Assembly (NCBI GenBank): GCA_021770615.1
Contig: JAETQR010000065.1
Location: forward strand, 1-13,737
From: Lachnospiraceae bacterium
Lineage (GTDB): Bacteria > Bacillota_A > Clostridia > Lachnospirales > Lachnospiraceae
Direction: 5' to 3'
DNA length: 13,737 nt
Position numbers and translations under genes: made by a program
Notes under the pieces: model-generated
The model's database searches: none
What the model saw: only the letters and a program-made list of their open reading frames with translations
What the model was told of the DNA's origin: nothing
In this document: positions 1 through 6,588 of the stretch, in pieces
How the letters are laid out: every line of letters starts with the position of its first letter
Numbering within the stretch: position 1 is the stretch's first letter

Positions 1-37
1 CTTTTGAATTATCCCTCATGACAAGGGTTCCAGGGGT

Positions 38-58
38 TTGGGGGTGGAAGACCCCCAA
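38..58. other. Perfect GC-rich stem-loop
   Basis: TTGGGGGT (38-45) and ACCCCCAA (51-58) form a perfect 8-bp stem around the loop GGAAG. No U-tract follows, so it is not a typical intrinsic terminator. It lies just upstream of the truncated integrase reading frame, whose upstream stop is at 99-101. It could be an element-end or regulatory hairpin. Role unknown. Confidence 0.5.
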
Positions 59-101
59 GGGTTTCTGGATAAATTAATTTGCTTGAAACTAGATCAAATA
101 G

Positions 102-713
102 TGTGACGTTCTACAAGAAAGCAAACGTTGCAAAACCGTTCGTATCTTAAAAACTCCAAAAACTGATAGTAGCGTAAGAAAAATCTTCTTACCAAAGAGT
201 GTGGCAATGATGCTGATAGACTGGAAAAACTCTCAGAAGGAAATCAAAGAAGTTCTGGGGGAAGAATATCAGGATTATGGACTGATCATGGCAACTTCTT
301 ATGGACTTCCTGTCAGTGGATCTTTTTTGAGAAAGGGATTAAAAAAGCTGATTGAAGAACACGATCTTCCGCCTGTTGTGTTTCACAGCATAAGACACAC
401 CAGTGTTACTTACAAATTGAAACTCAATGGCGGAGATATCAAAGCTGTTCAGGGTGATTCCGGTCATGCTCAGGTTAATATGATCACAGATGTTTACTCT
501 CATATCATAGATGATGACAGAAGAAGGAATGCGGAATTGTTTGAAGATGCTTTCTATAATAAAAAGAACTTAGATCCGCAGATCCATGAAGCACCGGCTG
601 GTAATACAGTGCAGGTGCCGGAAGGGGTGGATGCAGAGCTACTTTCAAAAGTATTATCTAATCCTGAAATGGCTGCTCTTCTATCCTCTCTTGCAAAGAG
701 TATGCAAAAATAG
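102..713 (+). pseudogene. 5'-truncated tyrosine recombinase (phage-type integrase), C-terminal catalytic part
   Basis: Tyrosine recombinases cut and rejoin DNA to integrate or excise mobile elements. The frame is open from 102, right after a TAG at 99-101. Before the first usable start (GTG 201) it already encodes integrase-like sequence (KTDSSVRKIFLPKSV), so the gene body extends upstream of any start and the N-terminus is missing. Counting from GTG 201, the C-terminal active-site set is intact: H62-x2-R65 in FHSIRHTS, H89 in SGHAQ, and the nucleophile Y99 in DVYSHI. The arm-binding and core-binding domains and the first catalytic Arg are absent. The tail (about 60 residues after the Tyr) ends in NPEMAALLSSLAKSMQK, which also ends the second relic at 1563-1694. 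A half tRNA-Arg lies 320 bp downstream, where such integrases usually sit relative to their att site. Probably inactive. Confidence 0.85.
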
Positions 714-729
714 TTGTGGACGAAAGTTC

Positions 730-758
730 TTAACAAATTGGTATTCTTATAGTATAAT
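730..758 (+). promoter_or_regulatory. Sigma-A promoter after the integrase relic
   Basis: TTAACA (730-735) and TATAAT (753-758) are separated by exactly 17 bp, a near-consensus sigma-A promoter reading rightward. The 230 bp downstream hold no gene with a ribosome site. The transcript would therefore be a non-coding RNA running toward the half-tRNA and its terminator, or the promoter once served a gene now lost or, in the excised circle, a gene at the other end of the element. Confidence 0.55.
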
Positions 759-990
759 GAATCTGTAAAAAGAATGATTCGAAAAATTGAATATTGTTTC
801 ACCATTTCCGTTTTGTCAGAGGTTTCCGGTGATCGATATTTATGCCTTCGAACTTTCTTGTGAACATTCCCCAAATGGTGGCGAATACCAAAGGTTTGCT
901 AACAAAAAGGGGTGTACAGCTAATAACAAAGAATTACAAGGATTGTCTCGGACGGGATTCGGAACCGAAAAAAGCCTTGATTTTACTTGA
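759..990. other. Non-coding end of the integrated element
   Basis: I see no supportable gene between the integrase relic and the attachment site. The open frames at 787-990 and 842-1042 lack ribosome sites and protein-like composition. AAATGGTGGC (873-882) recurs at 1726-1735, downstream of the second integrase relic, suggesting that both integrases carry a related downstream flank. Recombinase arm sites could lie here, but I cannot identify them by eye. Confidence 0.4.
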
Positions 991-1043
991 CTTAGGAGCA
1001 CTTCGCTTGACTGTGTTTGACACCGTAGCGTGGTGCTCCTAAG
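991..1043. repeat. Long inverted repeat overlapping the att core
   Basis: CTTAGGAGCAC (991-1001) is the exact reverse complement of GTGCTCCTAAG (1033-1043). Pairing continues inward: CGCT (1004-1007) with AGCG (1027-1030), then GTGT (1013-1016) with ACAC (1020-1023) around TTG. The right arm includes the tRNA anticodon-loop sequence CTCCTAA, so the element carries an inverted copy of the crossover region about 30 bp inside. This could be a second recombinase core-type site, or a structured single-strand substrate. Confidence 0.7.
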
Positions 1044-1077
1044 CGGTAGGCCGGAGGTTCAAATCCTCTTAGCGACG
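1036..1077 (+). other. Displaced 3' half of tRNA-Arg(CCU): attachment site
   Basis: Starting at 1036 the sequence fits canonical tRNA positions 32-73 without a gap: anticodon loop CTCCTAA (anticodon CCU, 1038-1040), 3' anticodon strand GCGGT, variable loop AGGCC, T arm GGAGG-TTCAAAT-CCTCT, 3' acceptor strand TAGCGAC, discriminator G. No CCA is encoded. The 5' half is missing: no upstream GTCGCTA acceptor strand or D arm is present, and the bases before 1036 do not pair as an anticodon stem. Tyrosine-recombinase elements often cross over within a tRNA anticodon loop, leaving such a 3' fragment at the far end. The intact tRNA gene should lie at the other end of the element, outside this window. 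Confidence 0.8.
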
Positions 1078-1084
1078 TCTAAAG

Positions 1085-1125
1085 AAATGCCGAGAATACT
1101 GGAATTGCCAGAGTTCTCGGTATTT
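1085..1125. terminator. Bidirectional intrinsic terminator after the tRNA half
   Basis: AAATGCCGAGAA (1085-1096) pairs with TTCTCGGTATTT (1114-1125) over 12 bp with one G-U pair. The inner CTGG/CCAG adds further stem. An A-tract on one side and a T-tract on the other fit termination in both directions. It lies 8 bp after the tRNA fragment, so it is probably the original chromosomal terminator of the tRNA gene. Confidence 0.75.
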
Positions 1126-1135
1126 TACTATATCT

Positions 1136-1252
1136 GAATTTGCTAATCAAAATGGCATTTCTGCTAATGTCCGAATGAAAGCAAAGGAAAGAGCCTTTTC
1201 CTATGACAAAATCGGCAAAGCAGCCGAAATCTATAGACTAATTAATATTTGA
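1136..1252 (+). pseudogene. Short C-terminal protein fragment, possibly glycosyltransferase-like
   Basis: The frame ending at TGA 1250-1252 encodes 38 residues with protein-like composition, including RMKAKERAFSYDKIGKAAEI. A 'KRAKxFSYDKI' style ending occurs at the C-terminus of many group 1 glycosyltransferases, so this may be the tail of one. There is no start or ribosome site and it follows directly on the tRNA terminator. From 1253 to 1510 I see no convincing gene: the 69-codon frame from ATG 1353 lacks a Shine-Dalgarno and its end is fused to integrase DNA in a different frame. Family assignment is weak. Confidence 0.3.
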
Positions 1253-1510
1253 TTTTTCTTTAATAAAGTGATATATAATTCTGAGTACCTTTCATTCCGT
1301 AAAGACATTCCCGCTATTCATAATAGAAAATTCCACTAAAGCAAGAATCGATATGTATAATATTGTTCAGACTGAAATTAATTTGCCAGTTGGAACAGTA
1401 GAACAGCTTAAAAACCTTTACCAACTTTGTTGTGGTTTTTCAGCACATCCGGCTCATTCAAAATGGTGGGATTTTAGTGAAATTTATGAAAGTCATATTG
1501 AAGAGATATT

Positions 1511-1694
1511 GAGATGCTTGTGGAATGGAAGAAGGGACAGGATAAGATCAAGGAAACTCTGATTCCATAGCCTTCGTCATACCAGTGTTACCTACAAGCT
1601 GAAGTTAAATGGCGGTGACATCAAGGCGGTACAGGGAGACCCGGAGATGGCAGCACTTTTATCTACTTTGGCCAAGTCATTGGAGAGTAAATAA
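1511..1694 (+). pseudogene. Shredded second integrase relic with two internal deletions
   Basis: Three blocks align in order with the integrase at 102-713. Block A (1511-1561) encodes EMLVEWKKGQDKIKETL, matching MMLIDWKNSQKEIKEVL. Block B (1563-1640), one frame over, encodes FHSLRHTSVTYKLKLNGGD onward to KAVQGD. Block C (1641-1694) encodes PEMAALLSTLAKSLESK and a TAA stop. About 45 residues are missing between A and B, and about 65 between B and C. The second loss removes the catalytic His and Tyr. The B/C join is in frame and falls at a CCGG-type microhomology (GAC-CCG-GAG). Block A abuts unrelated DNA at 1510. It is a relic of a related but distinct integrase. Confidence 0.8.
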
Positions 1695-1780
1695 AGGGAA
1701 AAATACTCTCTTTTCATTTGCGTCGAAATGGTGGCCAAGATGGCGACCAATAGTTTTGTTGGATCAAACTTGAGATGATA

Positions 1781-1835
1781 TTATACCTGTTATACCCTTG
1801 ATAAAATGAATAAATATGGGTATAATGGGTATAAC
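1781..1835 (+). promoter_or_regulatory. Sigma-A promoter flanked by paired 9-bp half-sites (operator candidate)
   Basis: TTGATA (1798-1803) and TATAAT (1821-1826) with a 17-bp spacer form a near-consensus promoter. Around it sit four half-sites. TTATACC (1781-1787) and TTATACCC (1790-1797) are spaced by 9 bp; GGGTATAA (1818-1825) and GGGTATAA (1827-1834) are spaced by 9 bp in the opposite orientation. GTTATACCC (1789-1797) and GGGTATAAC (1827-1835) are perfect reverse complements. The right pair overlaps the -10 box, so a protein bound there should block transcription. Ribosome site GGGAGGTG (1842-1849) follows. Confidence 0.8.
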
Positions 1836-1855
1836 AAGTTTGGGAGGTGTTACTC

Positions 1856-3646
1856 ATGAGTCAGGAAGAATTAATGAATGCAATTGCCGAGATTGAACGG
1901 GAAATTGCCATATTGCCCGAAGGTAGCATCACAAAAAAGAAGATTAGAGATAAAGAATACTATTATCATCGAATCACCAGGAATGGTAAGCGTGTAGAAA
2001 AATATATTGATTTTAAAGATGTTGCAGAACTTAAAGATAGGATTGATCGGCGAAAGAAACTGGAAAAAGATCTCAAAGAATTGAAAAAACAAATTATTCC
2101 TGAGAAGGCAACCACAAAAGAAGAATATCTGGAGTTTAAGACAACTGTAAGAACAGGCAGTCGTCTTCGCGCGCAGATTGCTGTGACGAAGAAATATAAG
2201 AAGAGAGAATGTATTCGTGAACTGCGAGATTATGTTTTCGGCAGTCAGACAGATAAAGTGTTTGTAATCTATGGCCTTCGAAGGACCGGTAAGACAACGA
2301 TGATTCGTCAGATTCTTACAGAGTTACCTGAAACTGAATTTCGTAAGGCTGCCTTTATCCAGGTGAGATCCAGAGATACTCTGGAAGATATTGATGAGGA
2401 TCTAAGGCTGCTGGAGACAAAAGGTTTCAAGTATGTATTTATTGATGAGGTAACACTCATGGAGGACTTCATCGAAGGTGCAGCACTCTTCTCAGATATA
2501 TATGCCAGCAGTGGAATGAAGATCGTTTTATCGGGAACGGATTCTTTGGGGTTTGCCTTCTCAAAAGAGGAACAGCTGTATGATCGATGTATTATGATGC
2601 ATACAACATTCATCCCGTATCGTGAATTCGAGGAGGTTCTCGGAATCAAAGGAATTGATGAGTATATCCGTTATGGTGGAACCATGAGTTTAAGCGGTGC
2701 AAATTACAATGAAGATGCTATCTTTGCTTCAGCCAGAAGTGCGGAAGAATATATTGATACAGCGATTGCAAAAAACATCCAGCATTCTCTTAAGATGTAT
2801 GAATATGGTGGACATTTCCGCTCATTATTGGATCTGTATGAAAAGGGAGAACTGACGAATGCAATTAATCGTGTAGTTGAAAACATCAATCACAGCTTCA
2901 CGCGAAGGGTTGTTGAAAGGACATTCAAGTCGCATGATATTGCTGTTACGGCATCAAATCTGCTTAGAGACAGGGAAGCGCCTATTAATATCAAAGCACA
3001 TATGGATCTGGATGCAGTGACTCGTGGTATGATGCAGATGCTCGATATTCTGAACAAGGAAGAGCAAAGCATTCAGATTGAAGATCATCACATGGTACAG
3101 ATTGAGGAATACCTTTCCTTGTTGGATCTGATTATGAAGATTGATCTGGAATCATTGCCGGAAGTCAACCGAAAAGAAAGTGTGACAGTAATCACTCAGC
3201 CAGGTATGCGATATGCGCAGGCCAATGCAATTGTGTCTAATCTTCTTCTCGATGCAAAGTTCAGTGAATTATCGCTGGTTGAAAGACAGAGAATCCTGGA
3301 TAGATTGCTTAGCGAGATCCGTGGAAGAATGATGGAAGATATTGTTTTACTGGAAACGAAAATCGCTCATCCGGAGAAAAAGGTATTCAAGCTTCAATTC
3401 ACAGTCGGAGAGTTCGATATGGTAGTTTTTGACCCAAAGGAACTTAACTGCAAGATCTACGAAGTGAAGTACAGTAATGAACAGGTTCCAGAACAGAGCC
3501 GACATTTGAAAGACGAGGAAAAATGTGCTATGACAAGCCATCGCTATGGAGAAATTACAGGAAAATATGTCATTTATCGTGGTGAAAGTGGTAGTCTGGA
3601 TGGTATTCAATATCTGAATGTAGAGGAATATCTAAAGTCATTATAA
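1856..3646 (+). CDS. AAA+ ATPase (AAA_14-like) with C-terminal PD-(D/E)XK nuclease-like domain
   Basis: The chosen start is ATG 1856, 6 nt after GGGAGGTG; the in-frame GTG at 1847 lies inside that ribosome site. The product is 596 residues. Residues 1-80 form a charged, helical N-terminal region resembling the DUF6788 style (EGSITKKKIRDKEYYYHRI), probably coiled-coil after residue 55. The ATPase core shows Walker A GLRRTGKTT (140-148), Walker B YVFIDEV (193-199) and a sensor-1-like strand KIVLSGTDS (222-230). The C-terminus carries a nuclease-fold signature: E495, D521 in GEFDMVVFD, and ExK in YEVKYS (E536, K538). Such AAA_14/DUF4143-type proteins are common in bacteria and archaea, often in mobile or defence-rich regions, with largely unknown roles. 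The gene appears intact, is monocistronic with its own promoter, and sits between integrase relics and decayed genes. Cytoplasmic; DNA is an inferred substrate. Confidence 0.85.
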   Translation: MSQEELMNAIAEIEREIAILPEGSITKKKIRDKEYYYHRITRNGKRVEKYIDFKDVAELKDRIDRRKKLEKDLKELKKQIIPEKATTKEEYLEFKTTVRTGSRLRAQIAVTKKYKKRECIRELRDYVFGSQTDKVFVIYGLRRTGKTTMIRQILTELPETEFRKAAFIQVRSRDTLEDIDEDLRLLETKGFKYVFIDEVTLMEDFIEGAALFSDIYASSGMKIVLSGTDSLGFAFSKEEQLYDRCIMMHTTFIPYREFEEVLGIKGIDEYIRYGGTMSLSGANYNEDAIFASARSAEEYIDTAIAKNIQHSLKMYEYGGHFRSLLDLYEKGELTNAINRVVENINHSFTRRVVERTFKSHDIAVTASNLLRDREAPINIKAHMDLDAVTRGMMQMLDILNKEEQSIQIEDHHMVQIEEYLSLLDLIMKIDLESLPEVNRKESVTVITQPGMRYAQANAIVSNLLLDAKFSELSLVERQRILDRLLSEIRGRMMEDIVLLETKIAHPEKKVFKLQFTVGEFDMVVFDPKELNCKIYEVKYSNEQVPEQSRHLKDEEKCAMTSHRYGEITGKYVIYRGESGSLDGIQYLNVEEYLKSL

Positions 3647-3701
3647 TTTTCTGTATTTCGTCCAGAGAAAATCTTGTGGATGTTCAGAAAGGAATGAAGA
3701 T

Positions 3702-4102
3702 ATGGCCGATATCAGATATATTTCAACAAAAGAAGCCGCCGGGATCATGGGCTTATCAACCAGAAGAGTAGTAGGATTATGCAATGCTGGAAAATTGGAA
3801 GGTGTTTTGAGAAAAGGTCGCAATTGGATGGTTCCGAAGGAGACTGTATATGCTTACATTGGCACTGAAAAACCTAAAGCGGGAAATGGAGAGATCCTTT
3901 CTTGCGCAGTTGGGAATACATCTTACATGGATGTGGTAAAGAACAGTTATTATGTAGATAAAACGCTTCTAATCCGTGATTTGATTGCGGTGAAAAATAT
4001 CAGAAGATGCAAGGTGCATTTCCGGTGATTTCCATCACTTTCAAGAATGCAAAGTTTTCGGATTGGGCTAGTACTTATGCGGCAATTAAAAATGTGATTT
4101 GA
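3702..4102 (+). pseudogene. HTH + AAA-ATPase-like protein, internally deleted
   Basis: ATG 3702 follows AAAGGAATG. Residues 1-55 form an excisionase/MerR-like winged HTH (YISTKEAAGIMGLSTRRVVG, with GRNWMVPKETV after it). The frame then enters an AAA-ATPase-like (PF09820-type) domain: SYMDVVKNSYYVDKTLLIRDLI. At about 3985-3990 the sequence jumps. The frame from 3989 encodes GEKYQKMQGAFPVISITFKN and onward to SDWASTYAAIKNVI, which in the family lies roughly 60-70 residues further on. The missing stretch includes the Walker A region (usually RPRRFGKT). The first frame runs out at 4028 and the second stops at 4102; the C-terminal nuclease half is gone. It lies 55 bp downstream of the intact ATPase-nuclease gene, so the two may once have been one module or operon. 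Confidence 0.75.
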
Positions 4103-4122
4103 TCCCATCGACATAAATTTGA

Positions 4123-4270
4123 TATGCTCTGTCCGGTGATTATGACGGAATTATTCTGGATATTATGATGCCGAAGCAGGACGGGATCGAGGTCCTTTCC
4201 GCTCTGCGGAAAAATGGATGCAACACGCCTGTTTTATTGCTGACCGCAAAGACACAGGTGAATGACCGCA
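4123..4270 (+). pseudogene. Response-regulator receiver domain fragment
   Basis: The frame from about 4123 encodes ALSGDYDGIILDIMMPKQDG, EVLSALRKNGCNTPVLLLTAK and TQVNDRIQS. This is the middle of a CheY-like receiver domain: the phospho-acceptor Asp in ILDIMMP, the conserved Thr in LLLTAK, and Lys in the same motif. Missing are roughly the first 40 residues (acidic pocket), the end of the receiver domain and the whole DNA-binding output domain. It is joined at about 4268-4275 to a histidine-kinase gene in another frame. A single deletion probably removed the regulator's C-terminus together with the kinase's N-terminus. Non-functional. Confidence 0.85.
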
Positions 4271-4271
4271 T

Positions 4272-5281
4272 CCAATCAATATGGATGCCATACAATCGGC
4301 CCGCTTTTTTATGGTATGCACGGATCAATACGGCAATGTATTGAATGTTAACATTGATCAAATATCATCAGTCAGCACAGAGCAGGCAATGGAATACGCT
4401 GAGCAGATCACGGGCAATGCCGGAAAGATCGGCGACTATAAATATGAAGTTAAGCAACTTGGAGAAGAACGTTTGATTTTTTTCTTGGATACATCCCGAC
4501 AGTTTTGGACATTTGCAATGGTTCTTAGCATTTCCGCTGTTATTGCCTTTATCTGCTGGCTTATTATTCTTTTGTTTGTGATCCTTCTTTCCGGACGGGT
4601 AGTACGCTCTATCCTTGCGGGTATGGAGAAGCAGAAGCAGTTCATTACCAATGCCGGGCATGAGCTGAAAACACCTCTTGCTATTATTCAAACTAACAAT
4701 GATGCGTCCACACTTATTTACGGAGAAAACAAATACAGCAGAAACATCCGGCTTCAAATCCAGAGGCTGAATGTGCTGATGACAAATCTTCTGACACTTG
4801 CCAGACTGGACGAGGAAACAAAGCTGCCCACAGAGCGGGTTGATATCAGCAAGTTGATATGTGAGCTGTTATTAACTTATGAAGATACTATGGCAGAGAA
4901 ACAAATTTTGCTGTCCACAAAGATTCAGTCCCATATTTTCCTGCAGGTACACAGGGATACGTTTTCCCAGATGATCTCAATTCTGCTGGACAATGCGGTT
5001 AAGTACACACCAGAGGGCGGGGAGATTTGTTTTTCCGTGACCCATGAGAGCGGACATGTTGAGATCGCGGACAAAACACCTGCGAAGCCTCCGTCAATTC
5101 TGACCCGGAACGGTTCTTTGAACGGTTTTACCGGGGGAACAGTGCCAGAACGCAGGACAGCACAACCTCCGGGTATGGAATCGGCCTTTCCGCTGCCCGC
5201 ACCATTGCGGAAACTTTCGGTGGAAAGCTGAAAGCAGAATATCCAAAAGTCGGGATCCTCCGCTTCACCGCCCGCTTTTAA
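4272..5281 (+). pseudogene. Sensor histidine kinase, N-terminally truncated and frameshifted
   Basis: From 4272 the frame encodes an extracytoplasmic sensor remnant (ARFFMVCTDQYGNVLNVNID), then a membrane helix at 4503-4605 (FAMVLSISAVIAFICWLIIL and onward). An H box follows (GHELKTPLAII, phospho-His codon at about 4660), a dimerisation helix with LARLDEE, and an N box (ILLDNAVKYTPEGG). The first membrane helix is lost in the fusion with the response-regulator fragment. Near the A-run 5073-5076 the frame shifts. The +2 alternative frame continues naturally as NTCEASVNSDPERFFERFYR, then the G box SGYGIGLSAARTIAETFGGK, ending RFTARF at TAA 5279-5281. The annotated frame instead reads nonsense to 5231. 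Without a G box in frame the kinase cannot bind ATP. The partner regulator is also broken. Confidence 0.85.
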
Positions 5282-5340
5282 TGTACTTTGTCCATCAGTG
5301 ATGACTGACAGGATATGTTAATTTCATAAAATGTTCATAG

Positions 5341-5377
5341 ACCTTCCCGAAAATATTCACAAACGGGGAGGTTTTTC
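5341..5377 (+). terminator. Intrinsic terminator after the kinase relic
   Basis: ACCTTCCCG (5341-5349) pairs with CGGGGAGGT (5364-5372), 9 bp with one G-U pair and a 14-nt loop. TTTTT (5372-5376) follows. It separates the decayed two-component genes from the downstream operon, so that operon needs its own promoter. A TATAAT at 5403-5408 is the only -10 candidate I see, with no good -35. Confidence 0.8.
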
Positions 5378-5433
5378 TAATGTTGCTCACAGGTTGATTT
5401 TTTATAATGGTGCACAGAAAGGAGGAATGCTGC

Positions 5434-6105
5434 TTGCAATTCAGACATGAAGTAAAGCATGAGATCAGCAGCCTGGATATGTATATCTTACGACAAAGGC
5501 TGAAAACGGTTATGATGCCGGACAGCCATGCCAGAGGCGGACGGTATGAAGTCCGCAGCCTGTATTTCGACAATCTGGATGATAAAGCTCTGCGGGAAAA
5601 GCTGGATGGTGTGAGTATCCGGGAAAAATACAGGATTCGTTTGTATAATAACGACCCTTCCGTTATTCATTTGGAGCGAAAATTCAAACAAGGCGGGCTG
5701 GGCTATAAGGAGTTGGCGCTGCTGACAGAAAAACAGGCGAAGCAAATTGTGGGTGGCGACATTCGCTGGATGGCGGAAAGCGCCGACGAGGTGATCCTGG
5801 GTTTTTATTCCCGGATTCGAGGCGAAAGTCTGGCGGCAAAGGTAATTGTGGATTATACACGGGAGCCATTTGTATTCGCTCCTGGTAATGTCCGTGTGAC
5901 ACTGGACTACAATATTCGTACTGCGCTTCGCTGCACCGATTTCTTAAATACCAGATGCACCACCGTTCCTGTTCCGGATTCGCCCTGTATTCTGGAGGTG
6001 AAATGGGACAATTTTCTGCCCGATGTGGTTCGCGGCATGGTGCAGCTTGGAGACAGGCACCGCACTGCTTTTTCAAAATATGCAGCCTGTCGGATGTATG
6101 ATTAA
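5434..6105 (+). CDS. VTC-domain polyphosphate polymerase family protein
   Basis: VTC-fold tunnel enzymes polymerise polyphosphate from ATP in eukaryotic vacuoles; bacterial homologues are small cytosolic proteins of unproven activity. I choose TTG 5434 because AAAGGAGG (5418-5425) lies 8 nt upstream and the family starts at about this point (QFRHEVKHEI). ATG 5407 lies upstream of the ribosome site. This gives 223 residues, normal length. The basic tunnel motifs are visible: R41 in YEVRSLYFD, REKYRIR (63-69), ERKFK (81-85), and a C-terminal strand EVKWDNFLPD followed by SKYAACR. It is the first gene of a three-gene run: 29 bp to DUF4956, then 16 bp to CotH. The three co-occur in many Firmicutes, commonly beside a two-component system, here represented by pseudogenes. 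Confidence 0.85.
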   Translation: MQFRHEVKHEISSLDMYILRQRLKTVMMPDSHARGGRYEVRSLYFDNLDDKALREKLDGVSIREKYRIRLYNNDPSVIHLERKFKQGGLGYKELALLTEKQAKQIVGGDIRWMAESADEVILGFYSRIRGESLAAKVIVDYTREPFVFAPGNVRVTLDYNIRTALRCTDFLNTRCTTVPVPDSPCILEVKWDNFLPDVVRGMVQLGDRHRTAFSKYAACRMYD

Positions 6106-6134
6106 AAAATTGAAACATAAGGAGAATACTAACT

Positions 6135-6572
6135 ATGACGTTTAACGACATCTTTAAATCTAGTTTTTTGGAGAATGTGTCCTCCATCAGCGTCCTTGAC
6201 ATGATCTTGACAATCATGTTGTCTTTTTGCATTGGATTGTTTATTTTTCTCGTTTACAAAAAAACCTACCGTGGGGTCATGTATTCCGCTGGCTTCGGCA
6301 CAACACTGATTGCTTTGACCATGATTACAGCGACCGTTATTCTTGCCGTGACTTCTAATGTTGTCCTGTCCCTTGGTATGGTGGGTGCACTGTCTATTGT
6401 CCGTTTCCGTACCGCTATTAAAGACCCGCTTGATATTGCATTTCTGTTCTGGTCCATTGGCGCCGGCATTATTCTGGCAGCAGGAATGATTCCGCTGGCA
6501 GTTATCGCAAGTGTCTGCATCGGCATAATTCTTCTGGTATTTGTAAACAGGGATTGTTTCTTACAACGGTGA
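6135..6572 (+). CDS. DUF4956 membrane protein, short form
   Basis: ATG 6135 follows AAGGAG (6119-6124). The 145 residues contain four likely membrane helices (about 18-40, 52-73, 76-90 and 100-135) and the family signature GALSIVRFRTAIKDPLDIAF between helices. Function is unknown; the family is usually linked to VTC and CotH genes and sits in the cytoplasmic membrane. Typical members are about 210-230 residues because a soluble C-terminal domain follows the last helix. Here the protein stops at FVNRDCFLQR, just after the last helix. The stop is 16 bp before CotH with no leftover homologous frame, so it may be an in-frame loss of the tail or a natural short variant. Probably cotranscribed with both neighbours. 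Confidence 0.8.
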   Translation: MTFNDIFKSSFLENVSSISVLDMILTIMLSFCIGLFIFLVYKKTYRGVMYSAGFGTTLIALTMITATVILAVTSNVVLSLGMVGALSIVRFRTAIKDPLDIAFLFWSIGAGIILAAGMIPLAVIASVCIGIILLVFVNRDCFLQR

Positions 6573-6588
6573 TTATATGGGGTAAATT

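Noticed and set aside
787..1042. Two overlapping small proteins between integrase and att site
   Set aside because: No Shine-Dalgarno sites, non-standard starts and no recognisable protein features.
991..1077. Complete tRNA gene
   Set aside because: Only positions 32-73 are present; no D arm or 5' acceptor strand pairs with TAGCGAC.
1353..1562. Open frame of 69 codons as a small gene
   Set aside because: No ribosome site before ATG 1353, and its last 16 codons read integrase-derived DNA in a wrong frame.
4281..5231. Histidine kinase as an intact 316-residue gene
   Set aside because: The N-terminus is fused to a response-regulator fragment and the last 50 residues are out of frame; the true G box lies in another frame up to 5281.
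5403..5408. TATAAT box as a defined promoter of the VTC operon
   Set aside because: No acceptable -35 at 16-18 bp, and the ribosome site would start almost at the transcript end; mentioned only as a candidate.
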